A stretch of DNA of 64,000 nt from Cladorhizidae sp. MBARI D1340-BT2 (GCA_028752905.1 JAQNBH010000011.1:3286322-3350321); one strand, 5' to 3'; numbered from the stretch's first letter, positions 1 to 11,420 are shown. Program-made: numbers and translations. Notes: a model not told the origin generated them from the letters alone.

Positions 1-75
1 TCTGCCAAGAAACGCACTTGTATGATCTGCAGAAAGGAGGGACATAACAGTAGATCAGCAACAATAAGTCTTTAA
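1..75 (+). pseudogene. C-terminal scrap with a zinc-knuckle-like motif
   Basis: The frame is open from base 1 to a TAA at 73-75. It reads a C-x2-C-x4-H pattern (TCMIC, then EGHN) like the CCHC knuckle found at the ends of MULE-type transposases and gag proteins. The final cysteine is missing. The coding sequence starts outside the window, so this is only a 24-codon tail and the family is a guess. Confidence 0.3.
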
Positions 76-220
76 CCAATGTTGTTGTAACACTGTATAA
101 TAATAATTATTCTTGTCCTACTTTTTATCTAATAATAGTTTGTTCTAACAACAACAAAAGAGAGAAAAATGGGTTAGGACAAGTAGCTGGCTTACTGCTG
201 ACCTGAAACTAAGTTTAATA

Positions 221-735
221 AACACTAACTGTAGGCTAGAAACATGTTAACTATGGGCTAGAAACTAAACACTAACTATGGGCTAAATAAATAAAGGCTA
301 ACTGTGGGCTAGAAAACAAGTTAAACCAAGGCTACCTGTGAACAAAGGCTAACTGTGGGCTAGAAAACAAGTTAAATAAAGGCTAACTGTGGGCTAGAAA
401 ACAAGTTAAATAAAGGCTAACTGTGGGCTAGAAAACAAGTTAAACAAAGGCTAACTGTGGGTTAGAAAAGAAGTTCAATAAAGGCTAACTGTGGGCTAGA
501 AAACAAGTTAAATAAAGGCTAACTGTGGACTAGAAAACAAGTTAAATAAAGGCTAACTATGGGCTAGAAAACTAAAGGCTAACTGTGGGCTAGAAAACGA
601 GTTAAACAAAGGCTACCTGTGAACAAAGGCTAACTGTAGGATAGAAAGCAAGTTAAACAAAGGCTAACTGTGGGCTTCTTAGAAAACAAGTTAAACAAAG
701 GCCAACTGTGAGCTAGAAAACAAGTTAAACCAAAA
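221..735. repeat. Minisatellite, about 34-bp unit
   Basis: About 15 imperfect copies of a unit containing GGCTAACTGTGGGCTAG followed by an A-rich GTTAAA(T/C)AAA stretch. Copies differ by small indels, and some lack the A-rich half. There is no coding potential. Confidence 0.85.
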
Positions 736-1200
736 AAGTTACAGTTGGTGGTTGAACACAGCTAGTAATATCTCTCACCTGCTTTTCCTCCCAAGAATAG
801 CTGCTTGATTCATGGAGGCACGAAGTTTTGGGGGGCTCTAGTGGTGTTCTAAGTCCTTGGCTGCGCCGTGGAAGCGAAGAAAAGCTCCTCCAAGAAGTGT
901 GTGACTTTTCTCCACGAACTATGAAGGGCGTATCTTGTAGAATCACGTGCTACCTCAAAACGCGTAACGCGGAAGATTACTGAAATAGAAAATTTCCCCG
1001 TAAGTAAACATTGAAAGACCGTTTTCATGGAATTATGGCCTTGTACTTAGCTGTGTTAGATCGGTCGTAGCTCAGCAAACCAACTAGCTATGATGACGCT
1101 TCTTAGACCATTTTGAAGGTAATAAGGTGTGCTATATCTTAGTGCCAATAACTCAAATTTTATATCTTGCGCGAAGTGGGCCCTTTTCGCAGAGCCTGTC
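736..1200. other. Stretch without recognisable features
   Basis: Unique-looking sequence between two tandem arrays. No exon, transposon end or RNA gene could be supported. Confidence 0.4.
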
Positions 1201-1656
1201 ACATATGGATGTATGATAATATATATATATATGGTGGTATGTATATAATTATATGGATGTATGGTATGTATATAAAGATGTAGGGATGTATGTATATGGA
1301 TGTAGGGTATGGGGTATGTACATATATGGATGTATGATAATATATATATATGGTGGTATGTATATATATGGATGTATGGTATGTATATATATATATAAAT
1401 ATAGATGTATGGTATGTATGTATATGGATGTAGGGTATGTATATATATATATATATGGTGGTATGTATATATATGGATGTATGGTATGTATATATATATA
1501 TATATAAATATAGATGTATGTATATGGATGTAGGGTATGTACATATATGGATGTAGGGTATGTACATATATGGATGTACGGTATGTACATATATGGATGT
1601 ACGATATTTATATATGGTGGTATGTATATATATGGATGTATGGTATGTATATATGG
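1201..1656. repeat. AT-rich minisatellite (TATATATGGATG family)
   Basis: Tandem variants of TATATATGGATGTATGGTA and TATATGGTGGTATG. The open frames across it, all Tyr/Ile/His-rich, are products of the repeat and not genes. A related short tract is at 6695-6830. Confidence 0.85.
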
Positions 1657-2304
1657 GCTTGATCATGCAAGAGTTAACATCTAGGGTGAAAAATAGATAA
1701 TCTTTCAGACGTATTTCTGACAAGCTCTTTATCTCTAGTTTACGGAGCAGGTTTTTTCCCTTCCACCCTGCATACCTGTTCAGGAGTTATTACAATTTGA
1801 AGTTGAGGAACATTTTAGTTTTGGACAAGTTAGATTTGTGACTCGTCAAACCTTCCTACCTGTGACCTGATATTTAACAACCTAGTAGCTTGGGAATAAA
1901 TTTCTTTGTGGTTATATAATCCATAAGTGATGTTTTAACAGTTAGAATAGTCTTTGCATTGTAAGAAGGTTTCGTAGAAAAAGACAAATTATGGTGATGA
2001 AATTCCGTTACCTGAAATTCCTTTTACACTCTACAATATGTGTTTTCTCACCTATCACAGGTGACATTTAGGGTTCACATATAAGGGCATATTGTCTGAC
2101 CTCTATTAGTCCGTTACACTGTAATGTACCTGACCTTGCAGCAATCAGCTATTACAAGTCATTAGCAATTTATACAACATTGCAGCTGTTAGTAAAATAC
2201 CATATGCAGCTGCAAGTCTTATAGATTGCTTCTTTTGCAAAAATATCAAGACAGGATTGTGTCAGCTCGGATGTGTGAGTGTCTACTGTATTCTCAGTGT
2301 TCCC
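1657..2304. other. Stretch without recognisable features
   Basis: No coding exon or structured element is supported. The short motif GAAATTCCGTTACC occurs near 2000 and recurs near 6280 and 6670, which may mark a decayed dispersed repeat. Confidence 0.35.
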
Positions 2305-2519
2305 TAAAGGCTGGTTCACAACACGACACTGGCCGAGCGGAGCGTTGCGTTGCATTGCGTTGCGTTTGTCGGTTCACAACATAATTAACGCAACGCTCCG
2401 CTCGGCCAGTGTCGTTTGCCAATTGACCGTCGACCCTATTCATTTCGAACCGCGCTCAACAAAAGCGACAGCACTAACAACAACAACGAAGAAGAGTTTG
2501 ATTTAATCTTGCTATTGGC

Positions 2520-3090
2520 TAGTAGGAGACGAAGAAAGCGGAAGAGAAGGATGTGAGTACGCCCTATATTCGCTCGCTGTACCCAGCATGGAGATTAGAA
2601 CAATCTCCTACAAGAGATGAGGCTGTCTGACCCCAGTCATTTCAGATATTTGACGATGTCTAGGGAGAGGTTTGACTCTCTTTTAGCTGAGGTATGCTTG
2701 GTATGCTTTGTATGTGCCATAGTGTAAATAATAAAAGTTACCTAATTATATATATATATATAGGTCAATCCATACCTGACCCATCACAGTCATGACAGCT
2801 CTGTCAGAGCTGATATATTCCCAGGTGAAAGACCTGACCCATCACAGTCATGACAGCTCTGTCAGAGCTGATATATTCCCCAGGTGAAAGGTTGGCACTC
2901 GCTCTGAGATTTCTTGCTACAGGCAACTCACAAGTATAGTGCTAAAAAAATTATAATTTGTTGGGTCTCTCTGTCATGAAGTATCCTCTATGATTTTGCA
3001 GACCTCACTGACCTTCAACTTTCGTACGGGACGATAAACAGTTTGTACCATCGACGAGGAGCCATGTACTGGAATGGAGTCCATATCATG
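2520..3090 (+). pseudogene. Harbinger transposase N-terminal part, broken
   Basis: Conceptual translation shows a basic N-terminus, then LSDPSHFRYLTMSRERFD, then the ALRFLATGNSQ motif near 2893-2930, then a stretch near 3010-3070 resembling the helix-turn-helix region that precedes the DDE core. These are standard landmarks of Harbinger transposases. Stop codons stand where the family usually has tryptophan (about 2553 and 2597). A 57-bp segment at about 2773-2885 is duplicated in tandem. No DDE catalytic core is visible, so the gene is dead or heavily deleted. Confidence 0.72.
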
Positions 3091-3307
3091 TGCAGAGTTC
3101 CACCCCCCCCCCCCTTTGTACCTTGTTCATTATATAAAGTACAATTGATCTTGAGGTATTCACAATCCGCTGCTTCCACGAGAGATGCTTCAGGGACTAC
3201 TTCCAAGCACAGCTGCATAAACACACTATGCTTGCTAATAATAAATTGTCTTGTCTAGTAAATATTTTCAACATATCAGTACACAAAATTGGCTTAAAAT
3301 AATTATT

Positions 3308-3532
3308 TTACATATTCATGATAATTGGTAGGTGGTGGGGAATAGGGTTCTTGGGGAATTCAATGTTCACAAATGATGTGTAAAAATGATGACAGAAAAC
3401 AGTGGCCAGCATGAAATAACCATGGACCTGCATCACCCTCTTGGGACTCTTCTTCTTCAGTTCCCTTACATACTGATCCCTCAGTGTCTTCCACTTTTTG
3501 CAACAGTGTTCTGAGGTTGCTCCTTCTCCAAC
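3308..3532 (-). pseudogene. MADF/Myb-like DNA-binding protein of Harbinger, last exon
   Basis: On the minus strand an acceptor AG lies just upstream of 3532. The exon then codes for a MADF-like pattern (CCKKWKTLRDQYVREL) and stops at 3310-3308. An upstream exon ending at about 3678 (donor GTAAGA) supplies the WKSVASQVG part in phase, and together they resemble the second, DNA-binding protein encoded by Harbinger elements. Further upstream the frame decays. A near-identical exon is present in the half copy at 31.7-32.0 kb. Confidence 0.68.
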
Positions 3533-3574
3533 CTATCATATCAATATGTGGATAATTGTCACTCGATAGAAACT

Positions 3575-3668
3575 AGTTGTAGCTAGGCCTTCTTTCTATA
3601 GCTAGTTATAGCTAGGCCATTCTTTATATAGCTAGTTATAGCTAGGCCATTCTTTATATAGCTAGACC
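3575..3668. repeat. Short tandem repeat inside the Harbinger element
   Basis: Two to three copies of a roughly 31-bp unit, CTAGTTATAGCTAGGCCATT plus an AT-rich tail, lie in the intron of the minus-strand gene. The second Harbinger copy carries the same array with a different copy number (31970-32105). Confidence 0.75.
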
Positions 3669-3936
3669 ATTCTTACCTGACTTGCCACTGACTTCCAGCC
3701 GCCTACAAATGGGAAGCTGTTCATCAATGGACACCGCTAAACTGCAGGTCAGCGGCACGTGATAGATTATAGCTTTCTGATTGGTCCGACGCTGCGTTTC
3801 AGACGCTGGATTAGAACTTTTTTCTAATCGAGAATACAGCTCCGCTCCGTTGCGTTTGAGGTTCACAACAGCACGCAACGTCACGCTCGGACGCAACGCT
3901 CCGCTCGGCCAATGTCGTGTTGTGAACCAGCCTTAA

Positions 3937-4753
3937 GGTGGCGGTTCACCTTTAACTGCTAAAAAACGTCTGTTGACTTTGAATGCCCATAACTTTTTTT
4001 ATAATTGGTTTGTGTAGATAATGTTATGCTCAAATTGTTGCTTGTTCTATGTGCTTTCCAATGATATATAAAATATCTCTAGAGGCATGTTTTGTCAGAA
4101 GATGCATGCAGAAATGCATGCATCTTCAGAAACAGGGACCCTCCTTCTCTTGGCAGACCCCCACTACTCATTTTTAAAAATCAAAAGCTGTAAATTGGTT
4201 TATGGCTTGCCAAAGCTAACAGCTGTGATATGAGTCGTTTTACATTGCAATAACTAAAGACAATTACAATGCAGTATAGAGTACAACGTCCTTTTAAGTA
4301 AGTAAGAACAATAAATAATTAATCTAAAGAGTTCCATCAACCGTGAATGGCACCGTGCCATATTTGATTACCCGCTAAAATTGTATTTTTAGCGAGTAAT
4401 CAAATACTGCACGGTGCCATTCAACAACCACTTTAGTTATTGCAATGTAAAACGACTCATATCACAGCTGTTAGCTTTGACAAGCCACAAACCAATTTAC
4501 AGCTTTTGATTTTTTTTAATGAGTAGTGGGGGTCTGCCAAGAGAAGGAGGGTCCCTGTTTCTGAAGATGCATGCATTTCTGCATGCATCTTCTGACAAAA
4601 CATGCCTCTAGAGATATTTTATATATCATTGGAAAGCACATAGAACAAGCAACAATTTGAGCATAACATTATCTACACAAACCAATTATTAAAAAAGTTA
4701 TGGGCATTCAAAGTCAACAGACGTTTTTTACCAGTTAAAGGTGAACTACCCCC
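3937..4753. mobile_element. Foldback (palindromic) MITE, copy 1
   Basis: Two arms of about 400 bp are near-perfect inverted complements, meeting near 4370-4400. The ends read GGTGGCGGTTCACC on the left and GGTGAACTACCCCC on the right, flanked by TAA (3934-3936 and 4754-4756). It has no open frame. The left TAA is also the right target duplication of the Harbinger element, so it inserted exactly at that junction. The TAA target suggests mobilisation by a Harbinger-type transposase. A second copy is at 51916-52649. Confidence 0.85.
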
Positions 4754-4993
4754 TAAGCATTCTTATTACTCATATAGAGCATCCAGTGAGTTAGTTTGCA
4801 TTGTTGTACAGTTCCGAATCAGCATGGCACTCTGTGCTGCTATGAAGCACTGCCGCTATCGTGAGCGGAAGAGGGCAGAGATGGTGAGCAGGCCTGAAAG
4901 CAGAGGGACTGTGAGAGGAAGAAGGCCAGAGCACCAACTCAGAACCAACTCAGAGGCAATGAGAGAGAAACAAGAAGGCAGCAGAGGCACCTC

Positions 4994-5656
4994 AGCAGCA
5001 GTCCAGCCCGTAGCAGCAGTCCAGCCCAAAGCAGCAGTCCAGCCCGTAGCAGCAGTCCAGCCCAAAGCAGCAGTCCAGCCCGTAGCAGCAGTCCAGCCCA
5101 AAGCAGCAGTCCAGCCCGTAGCAGCAGTCCAGCCCGTAGCAGCAGTCCAGCCCAAAGCAGCGGTCTAGCCCAAAGCAGCAGTCCAGCCCAAAGCAGCAGT
5201 CTAGCCCAAAGCAGCAGTCCAGCCCATAGCAGCAGTCCAGCCCGTAGCAGCAGTCCAGCCCAAAGCAGCAGTCCAGCCCGTAGCAGCAGTCCAGCCCGTA
5301 GCAGCAGTCCAGCCCGTAGCAGCAGTCCAGCCCGTAGCAGCAGTCCAGCCCGTAGCAGCAGTCCAGCCCGTAGCAGCAGTCCAGCCCGTAGCAGCAGTCC
5401 AGCCCGTAGCAGCAGTCCAGCCCGTAGCAGCAGTCCAGCCCGTAGCAGCAGTCCAGCCCGTAGCAGCAGTCCAGCCCGTAGCAGCAGTCCAGCCCGTAGC
5501 AGCAGTCCAGCCCGTAGCAGCAGTCCAGCCCGTAGCAGCAGTCCAGCCCGTAGCAGCAGTCCAGCCCGTAGCAGCAGTCCAGCCCGTAGCAGCAGTCCAG
5601 CCCGTAGCAGCAGTCCAGCCCGTAGCAGCAGTCCAGCCCGTAGCAGCAGTCCTGCC
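4994..5656. repeat. 18-bp minisatellite (AGCAGCAGTCCAGCCCGT)
   Basis: About 36 copies of an 18-bp unit with CGT/CAA variants. The unit is a multiple of three and GC-rich, so several frames stay open on both strands, including Ala-Ala-Val-Gln-Pro and Ser-Ser-Ser-Pro-Ala-Arg on plus. A plus frame starting at ATG 4824 enters the array with a unique basic N-terminus and stops at 5166-5168. Another plus frame leaves the array into about 25 unique residues ending at 5735. Whether any of this is expressed cannot be decided from sequence. Confidence 0.88.
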
Positions 5657-6018
5657 ATGGAAGCAGACACCCAGCCTGTAGCAGTGGCAGACCTCGTACC
5701 CGGAGGCTTTGTTTCCATTCCTGTTGCAACTGAATGAGGCCGGGGGTATTTCTCTACATGGCAATAGTGTGTAGCGTGCAGGAAGAACAGGTGCAGATGA
5801 AGTTTCTCCGCAAGGTGGGAAACTCTGGTGTGCACACCAGAGGACAGGGGTCCAAAGTGGGAAGACAACAGCGTGAAAAACATAAGACACTTTTATTTGT
5901 GCGCGCAAAGCCGCAGGTGAACGGAACTTCACACCTACGATACTCATTAGAGTTCACTGATGCACAGCGAGCAGTGATGGCAAGTATACCACTAAGCAAA
6001 GAGACTATACTGTGCTAG

Positions 6019-6660
6019 GATTGTATCATTCTCAAGAGCAGCACACATATATTGTACAGATATGTACATGATACTCATTGCAGAATCAGAAAAGTGAAGC
6101 AGTCAGTGCCAATGATTAGCTGTGCATACACTAGCATGAAATTAAATAGAAAATAAATTGTCTTCTAGCACTTATAAGGTATTTTTATAAGGTAAATGAG
6201 GTGATAAGCTTGGATAGAGCAAGTATCCAGTCCACAGAGAGCCATGCATGATTCATTAACATTTGAAATTCTGTTACTATGAAATTCCGTTACCAAGCAG
6301 TGCCAAACTTTTTCTTTTTTCTTTACTAGAAGGATTGCTGAAACTTTTACCATTCTTTGAACCTTTACCATTCTTTGAGTATAGTCTAATAACTCTAAAC
6401 CAATACCAGATCCACCATTAAGGAATTGCTGTATATGAACAGCAGGTTATATGACATTGCTTATATACAACTGCTTATATACAACTCTGAACAGTTTACG
6501 TTAATTTTATGAAATTCTGTTACCATGTGTTTTTTCTGCCAAATCGAAAAATATATTTCTGGATACCATTATACAGTAACATTAAAGTGTCCATGGAGAC
6601 CTACATGGAGATATATTTTGATAAGATGTTAACTTTCTTAGCCGAGTAGCAGCTCCATAA
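6019..6660. other. Stretch without recognisable features
   Basis: AT-rich and low in coding potential. The motif ATGAAATTC(C/T)GTTACC occurs three or four times (about 6265-6295, 6508, 6668), suggesting remains of an old repeat. Confidence 0.35.
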
Positions 6661-6957
6661 CTAGTGAAAGTGAAATTCCGTTATCGTGTGATCGAGCCTA
6701 TATATGGATGGATGGATGTATATGGATGTATTGTATATGTAATATGGATGTATGGTACAATGTATATATATATATATAATGGATGTATGGTATATACATG
6801 TATATGTGTATATATATATACATAGATGTATCCCATATTGTACCCCCTGCATGTAGAATTTTTCAGTATCTAGTTGGTAATGTGTATGCACGAGTCATTG
6901 GTTGCCATGCCAAACAATATGGCGTCACTTTGCCGGGCGTCTTTGCCACAGCCTGGC

Positions 6958-7247
6958 GTAATTGAAGTATTTGATTGGTTGGTATGTGTTGTTCCACGGC
7001 CTGTTGATTGGTTGGTATGTGTTCCACGGCCTGTTGATTGGTTGGTATGTATTCCACGGCCTGTTGATTGGTTGGTATGTGTTCCACGGCCTGTTGATTG
7101 GTTGGTATGTGTTGCACGGCCTGGCGTAATTGAAGTATATGATTGGTGGTATGTGTTCCTTGGCCTGGCGTAATTGAAGTATATGATTGGTTGGTATGTG
7201 TTCCTTGGCCTGGCGTAATTGAAGTAATTGATTGGTTGGTATGTGTT
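6958..7247. repeat. 30-bp minisatellite (TTGATTGGTTGGTATGTG)
   Basis: About nine copies combining TTGATTGGTTGGTATGTG with CACGGCCTG or TTGGCCTGGCG. It contains many CCAAT/ATTGG pentamers. Open frames across it are repeat products. Confidence 0.85.
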
Positions 7248-7847
7248 TTACATATTTTTGTTATACTCGCTGTGATAAATTTGCTATTGGGATCCATTTA
7301 AGGCGAGGCTTAGACACGGCTTGGTACCTGAGGCCTCTCCATGTACGAGCTCCTGGACTAGAGATAATCTGTCCCACTCAACCTCGCCTAATAACTAATT
7401 GTGTGTATATATATATATGACAGTCCCAACTAGAAATCAAATATTATTGATGGCATCCTTAGCTAGGAGCTAACACTCGGCAAGTAGTTAGCTACATGCT
7501 AGGCAGATACTTGAACAAGATTTGAAGTCCCTCCAGCAAGCCTAACCATGGTCAGAACAAGCGCAGGACCTCTTTGTGAAGATTGCTGCTTGTCAGATTC
7601 TAGAGATCAAGCTGGACCGAAACACTAGAATAGCTAGTTCAACAAGACAAAGAGATCGAGAAACTACTTATCCAGACAGGTCAGGTTGTGTTCCAGTAGC
7701 AATGGAAGTACATGCATCAATGATTGTTTTGAACTTATCCAGCGTGAGTATAAGCCTGAAGTACTGCTAACTTGCTACTGCATGTGAGTGCGGATGGCGG
7801 CTTATGAATGGTTTTTTTTTTTTTTTTTGTCCTTCGTCCGGTAAGCG
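7248..7847. other. Stretch without recognisable features
   Basis: No supported gene. It includes AT dinucleotides near 7405 and a T-homopolymer at about 7811-7830. Confidence 0.35.
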
Positions 7848-8085
7848 TTAAGGCTGGTTCACGACCTGACGATGGCCGAGAGTGTTGCGTTGTGTCCTTC
7901 CATTCCTTCATGTTGTGAACCGGACCACGCAAGAAAACTCAAAGGAATACGATGCCACACTCGATTAGAAAAAGGTTCTATTGCAGCGTTAACAATGCAG
8001 CGTCGGGCCAATCAGAATGCTAGAATCTAGCACATGACGATCTGACCACAGCTGCAAGAGGTGGCATTGAGGATAGCGATAAATG
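7848..8085. mobile_element. Diverged Harbinger terminal fragment
   Basis: TTAAGGCTGGTTCACGACC matches the Harbinger terminal repeat found at 2308. The following bases (inverted relative to 3740-3860) resemble its subterminal region, including GACGCTG-like and GATTAGAAAA blocks. No second end is visible. Confidence 0.5.
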
Positions 8086-8485
8086 AAGAAAAATTGATGG
8101 AATCTGCTCGGAGCTCCTCCCCCTGTTTATAGTACAGCAACAGCCTATAAGGATGTTGGGGGGGGGGGGGTGACTGGAAGGTGGTGGCAGGTCGGGTAAT
8201 AATGGCCGAACTTGAAAATCAACGCCTTGAAAATCAACGCCCTCAATTTTCCACCCACACGCTTGACCACGTACTAAAATTTTAACGCCTAATGAAAACG
8301 GTCATTGCATGCTCTAGGGCAGCGGTCCCCAACCTTTTTTGTACCACGGACCGGTTGAATCTCCGACAATATTTTCACGGACCGGCCTCCAAGATGTGAG
8401 GGATAAATAGGCCTACAACAGAATAAAATGACGCGACCGGTATAAAAACTGATTTATTCTAAATGTAGTAATAAACGTAAATCAT

Positions 8486-8857
8486 TCAGCATAAGATAAA
8501 CCAGAAAATCAAATATAAAATGCATGAAAAATGTAACACGGAATCAGTGGGAGCCCTGAGCTTGTTTGGGAGAAACAAGACGATCCCACCTAGGAGTAAT
8601 GTGAGACAATGAAGTGTGTTGATTATGTCCAGTCTGTTCCGTGATTTTGTTTTGGTTGCTGTCACTGCAGAAAACCCTATTTCACACAGATAAGATGTCG
8701 GAAATGGCAACAGGGTTTTTAATGCTTTTGTGGCGATCTTAGGATATTCTGTCTTGACTCTAAGCCAGAACACCGACAGAGTTGTTGTCCCAAACATAAT
8801 TTTTAGGCCGCCGTCATTTGCGATCTCAAGCAGTTGATCTTCTTCTTGTGTAGACAT
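8486..8857 (-). pseudogene. hAT transposase C-terminal part
   Basis: The 123-codon frame contains FPTSYLCEIGFSAV and TKTKSRNRLD, typical of the hAT C-terminal dimerisation region in ZBED5/GTF2IRD2-type transposases. It is preceded by the short N-terminal piece at 8865-9062. The zinc-binding BED finger and the catalytic core are missing between them. Beyond the conserved motif the tail is unusual and hydrophobic, running into the element end. Confidence 0.8.
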
Positions 8858-8864
8858 GCTCGAT

Positions 8865-9062
8865 TCACCTGGTTTGTTGGCAAATGGGTCGCGGATCCAT
8901 TCCTTGGCAGTTTGTGGATCTTTTGTAGTTGGGAAGTAGCGCTCGAACTCTTGTAAATGCAGCTTTCTTTTTCTTTAAAATCGTAGGCTCTTCTTCTGTT
9001 TTCTCTCTATCTCTTTTGCCCCGCGCAAAGAAACCTTCGAAAGACGTTTGTTTTTTGCTCAT
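8865..9062 (-). pseudogene. hAT transposase N-terminal part
   Basis: The 65-codon frame starts MSKKQTSFEGFF and continues with a Lys/Glu-rich linker, matching the usual start of ZBED5-like hAT transposases just before the BED finger. It stops before any finger cysteine appears. The ATG lies close to the right terminal repeat, as expected for the 5' end of the gene. Confidence 0.72.
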
Positions 9063-9239
9063 TTTCCTAGCTAGGGTTTTTTGGTGTGTAATATCCGTGA
9101 CATCACAGCCCTAAGCTCCTCCCACAAGTGGAGGAGCTTAGGGCTGTGCGGCCCGGTACCAACAGAACCACGGACCGGTACTGGGCCGCGGCCCGGGGGT
9201 TGGGGACCGCTGCTCTAGGGTACCATTCAATTTTTTTGC

Positions 9240-9470
9240 ACTTAAGTTATTTTGGACGGCGATTTTGGGATGCAGGTTTTTGAGGTCCCTCCACTTTAGG
9301 GTCTAGTAATTTGCCTATAGTTATACCTATGAAACACATTTTAGTATCAAAAGAGAGCACACAGAGAGACCTATCTTTTGAGCTACATGTATATATCAAG
9401 TCCATACCATGAAGGTTGCAGAATCTACGGAGCTCTAAAGTTGTAACCACAAGTTAAAAAAATTAAAAAG
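9240..9470. repeat. Dispersed repeat, copy 1 (related to 30080-30290)
   Basis: About 230 bp shares most bases with 30080-30290, including GGTCCCTCCACTTTAGGGTC and GAATCTACGGAGCTC. The part left of the hAT insertion (about 8240-8305) matches 29965-30030 in the opposite orientation. The family is unidentified. Confidence 0.75.
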
Positions 9471-9706
9471 TAAAAAATACCATCGGACCCCCTTAAGAAT
9501 AACATCTGCTATGTTAGGTTAGTTCCGGAGAGTTCCGGAGTTCTCCTGTGCAACCGATACCAAGTCCTTGAAGGAGGCTGATTACAGAACGGTTCTTCTC
9601 AGTTGTTGTGTGTGCTAGTGGAGTTCTCCTCTGCCATGAGCTTTAAGGATTCTGTGAAACAGCAAAAGTGAACCAATGACTTGCTTCTCACTGACAAGTT
9701 GATCAA

Positions 9707-9742
<36 letters not shown>

Positions 9743-10335
9743 ATTTTGTGTTTGAGAGAGAAGATGGTTTTGTTAAGATCACTTGGTAGCAGGGGAAGAA
9801 AATATTTGGTGTGTGTCTTCAAATGTCCATGTAATAGTTAATTTGAACAGCCATGAGGACCATTGGTATGGATAATTTTCCTAACACTTTATTTTCACTG
9901 GATCTTGGTTCTCCCGTAGCTGTGGAAAATTTGAATTCAACATTCATTTGATCTTTCCTTCTTCTTTTTTAATTTTTAAATTTTTTGGGGAAATATTAAC
10001 CGTGATTTAGTTCGCAACTTCTTGATATCTCTACTGCCTGCCTCGACCATGTTTTGGGGTTGTGGCCTGATCCTCAGGGAGCACTCCAACGACTGCTAAG
10101 AAATGCAAGAAGCACAGGGTGGATCTTTGGGGGGGGGGTTGCACCTCCCATTTTCTATTATTTAGACTTGTTGATCGGTGATGGGTTGAGCTAACTTGGA
10201 AGTTGGTTGGAGCCATCTCAGAGCTGCGCATAGTCTTCCTAGTATTCAGCGATTACAACGGGTGACGTGACGTTCTTCCTCAAATGATCACACATCACTT
10301 TCAGTACAATTATTCTGGTGGTGCAGCAACAATGC
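9471..10335. other. Stretch without recognisable genes
   Basis: Contains a pure GTT microsatellite at about 9706-9740 and otherwise no supported feature. Confidence 0.4.
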
Positions 10336-10637
10336 ATCATACCACCACCTCTCTCACCTCACTGCCCTCTCCATGACTCATGTGTCTGGCGGCCATCTAG
10401 CTAACCTCACTGCCCTCTCCATGACTCATGTGTCTTGCGGCCATCTAGCTCACCTCACTGCCCTCTCCATGACTCATGTGTCTGGCGGCCATCTAGCTCA
10501 CCTCACTGCCATCTCCCTGACTCTGTGCCTGGCGGCCATCTAGCTCACCTCACTGCCATCTCCCTGACTCTGTGCCTGGCGGCCATCTAGCTCACCTCAC
10601 TGCCCTCTCCCTGACTCTGTGCCTGGCGGCCATCTAG
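10336..10637. repeat. Minisatellite, about 46-48-bp unit
   Basis: Six copies of a unit with CACTGCC(C/A)TCTCC, TGACTC and GGCGGCCATCTAGCT blocks. The last three copies are shorter by a few bases. Confidence 0.85.
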
Positions 10638-10952
10638 CTGTCTGCTCAATCAATTGACAAGCAAATAAAGACTGGGTACAGTATTACATAACTTGCAAGT
10701 TTTATGGAATTATGGCACAATTGACCGTTGTAAAGACAACACTACCAATTAAGATTGGTTAGCATTAATGTTCACTGTGCTCTCGTATATACAGGCCAGA
10801 ACATTGTAATATCCATATTGGTTCGACCCACTTATTAAAATGGCGCATAGCAAACCCCTCCCCTCCTCTTCCTCCCTAAAAGCAACCAGAAAATCTCATA
10901 TCTCACATTAGCAGCTTCTTAGCTTCCTAAATGGTTATATTAGCTCAAAAAA

Positions 10953-11420
10953 GACTCCCAGCGTGTCTCGAGTCCTTCACTAAGTAGTAGACTCCCAGCA
11001 TGCCTTGAGTCCTTCATTAAGTATAGTAGACTCCCAGAATGCCTTGAGTCCTTCATTATGTGTAGACTCCCAGCATGCCTTGAGTCCTTCATTATGTGTA
11101 GGCTCCCAGCATGCCTCGAGTCCTTCATTATGTGTAGGCTCCCAGAATGCCTTGAGTCCTTCATTATGTGTAGACTCCCAGCATGCCTTGAGTCCTTCAT
11201 TATGTGTAGGCTCCCAGCATGCCTCGAGTCCTTCATTATGTGTAGGCTCCCAGAATGCCTTGAGTCCTTCATTATGTGTAGACTCCCAGCATGCCTTGAG
11301 TCCTTCATTATGTGTAGACTCCCAGCATGCCTTGAGTCCTTCATTATGTGTAGACTCCCAGCATGCCTTGAGTCCTTCATTATGTGTAGACTCCCAGCAT
11401 GAGTCCTTCATTAAGTAGCA
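10953..11420. repeat. 36-bp minisatellite
   Basis: About 13 copies of a unit containing CTCCCAGCATGCCTTGAGTC and CTTCATTATGTGTAGA. Being 36 bp, it keeps four frames open over the whole array, which creates apparent but unsupported proteins. Confidence 0.9.

Larger units (their letters stand above)
2308..3933 (+). mobile_element. PIF/Harbinger DNA transposon, decayed
   Basis: The terminal inverted repeats start AGGCTGGTTCACAACACGAC on the left, mirrored on the right, and TAA flanks both ends (2305-2307 and 3934-3936). A 3-bp TWA duplication is the Harbinger signature. A plus-strand transposase remnant and a minus-strand Myb/MADF-like gene lie inside, which is the known two-gene arrangement of this superfamily. 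A right-hand half copy of the same element is at 31688-32387 and a diverged end fragment is near 7848. Confidence 0.88.
8320..9212 (-). mobile_element. hAT transposon, internally deleted, 8-bp TSD
   Basis: The terminal inverted repeats CAGCGGTCCCCAACC and GGTTGGGGACCGCTG are flanked by a perfect 8-bp duplication, CTCTAGGG (8312-8319 and 9213-9220). Both features are diagnostic for hAT. The 893-bp body keeps only the first and last parts of a transposase on the minus strand, so it is non-autonomous. It sits in a copy of a dispersed repeat whose relative is at 29.96-30.3 kb. Confidence 0.93.

Noticed and set aside
1056..1100. tRNA-like start (GTCGTAGCTCAG)
   Set aside because: No matching acceptor stem, T-loop or anticodon arm follows.
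4824..5947. Protein-coding gene across the 18-bp array
   Set aside because: One plus frame enters and a different one leaves the array, four frames are open, and no domain or splice evidence exists; kept only as a repeat with a note.
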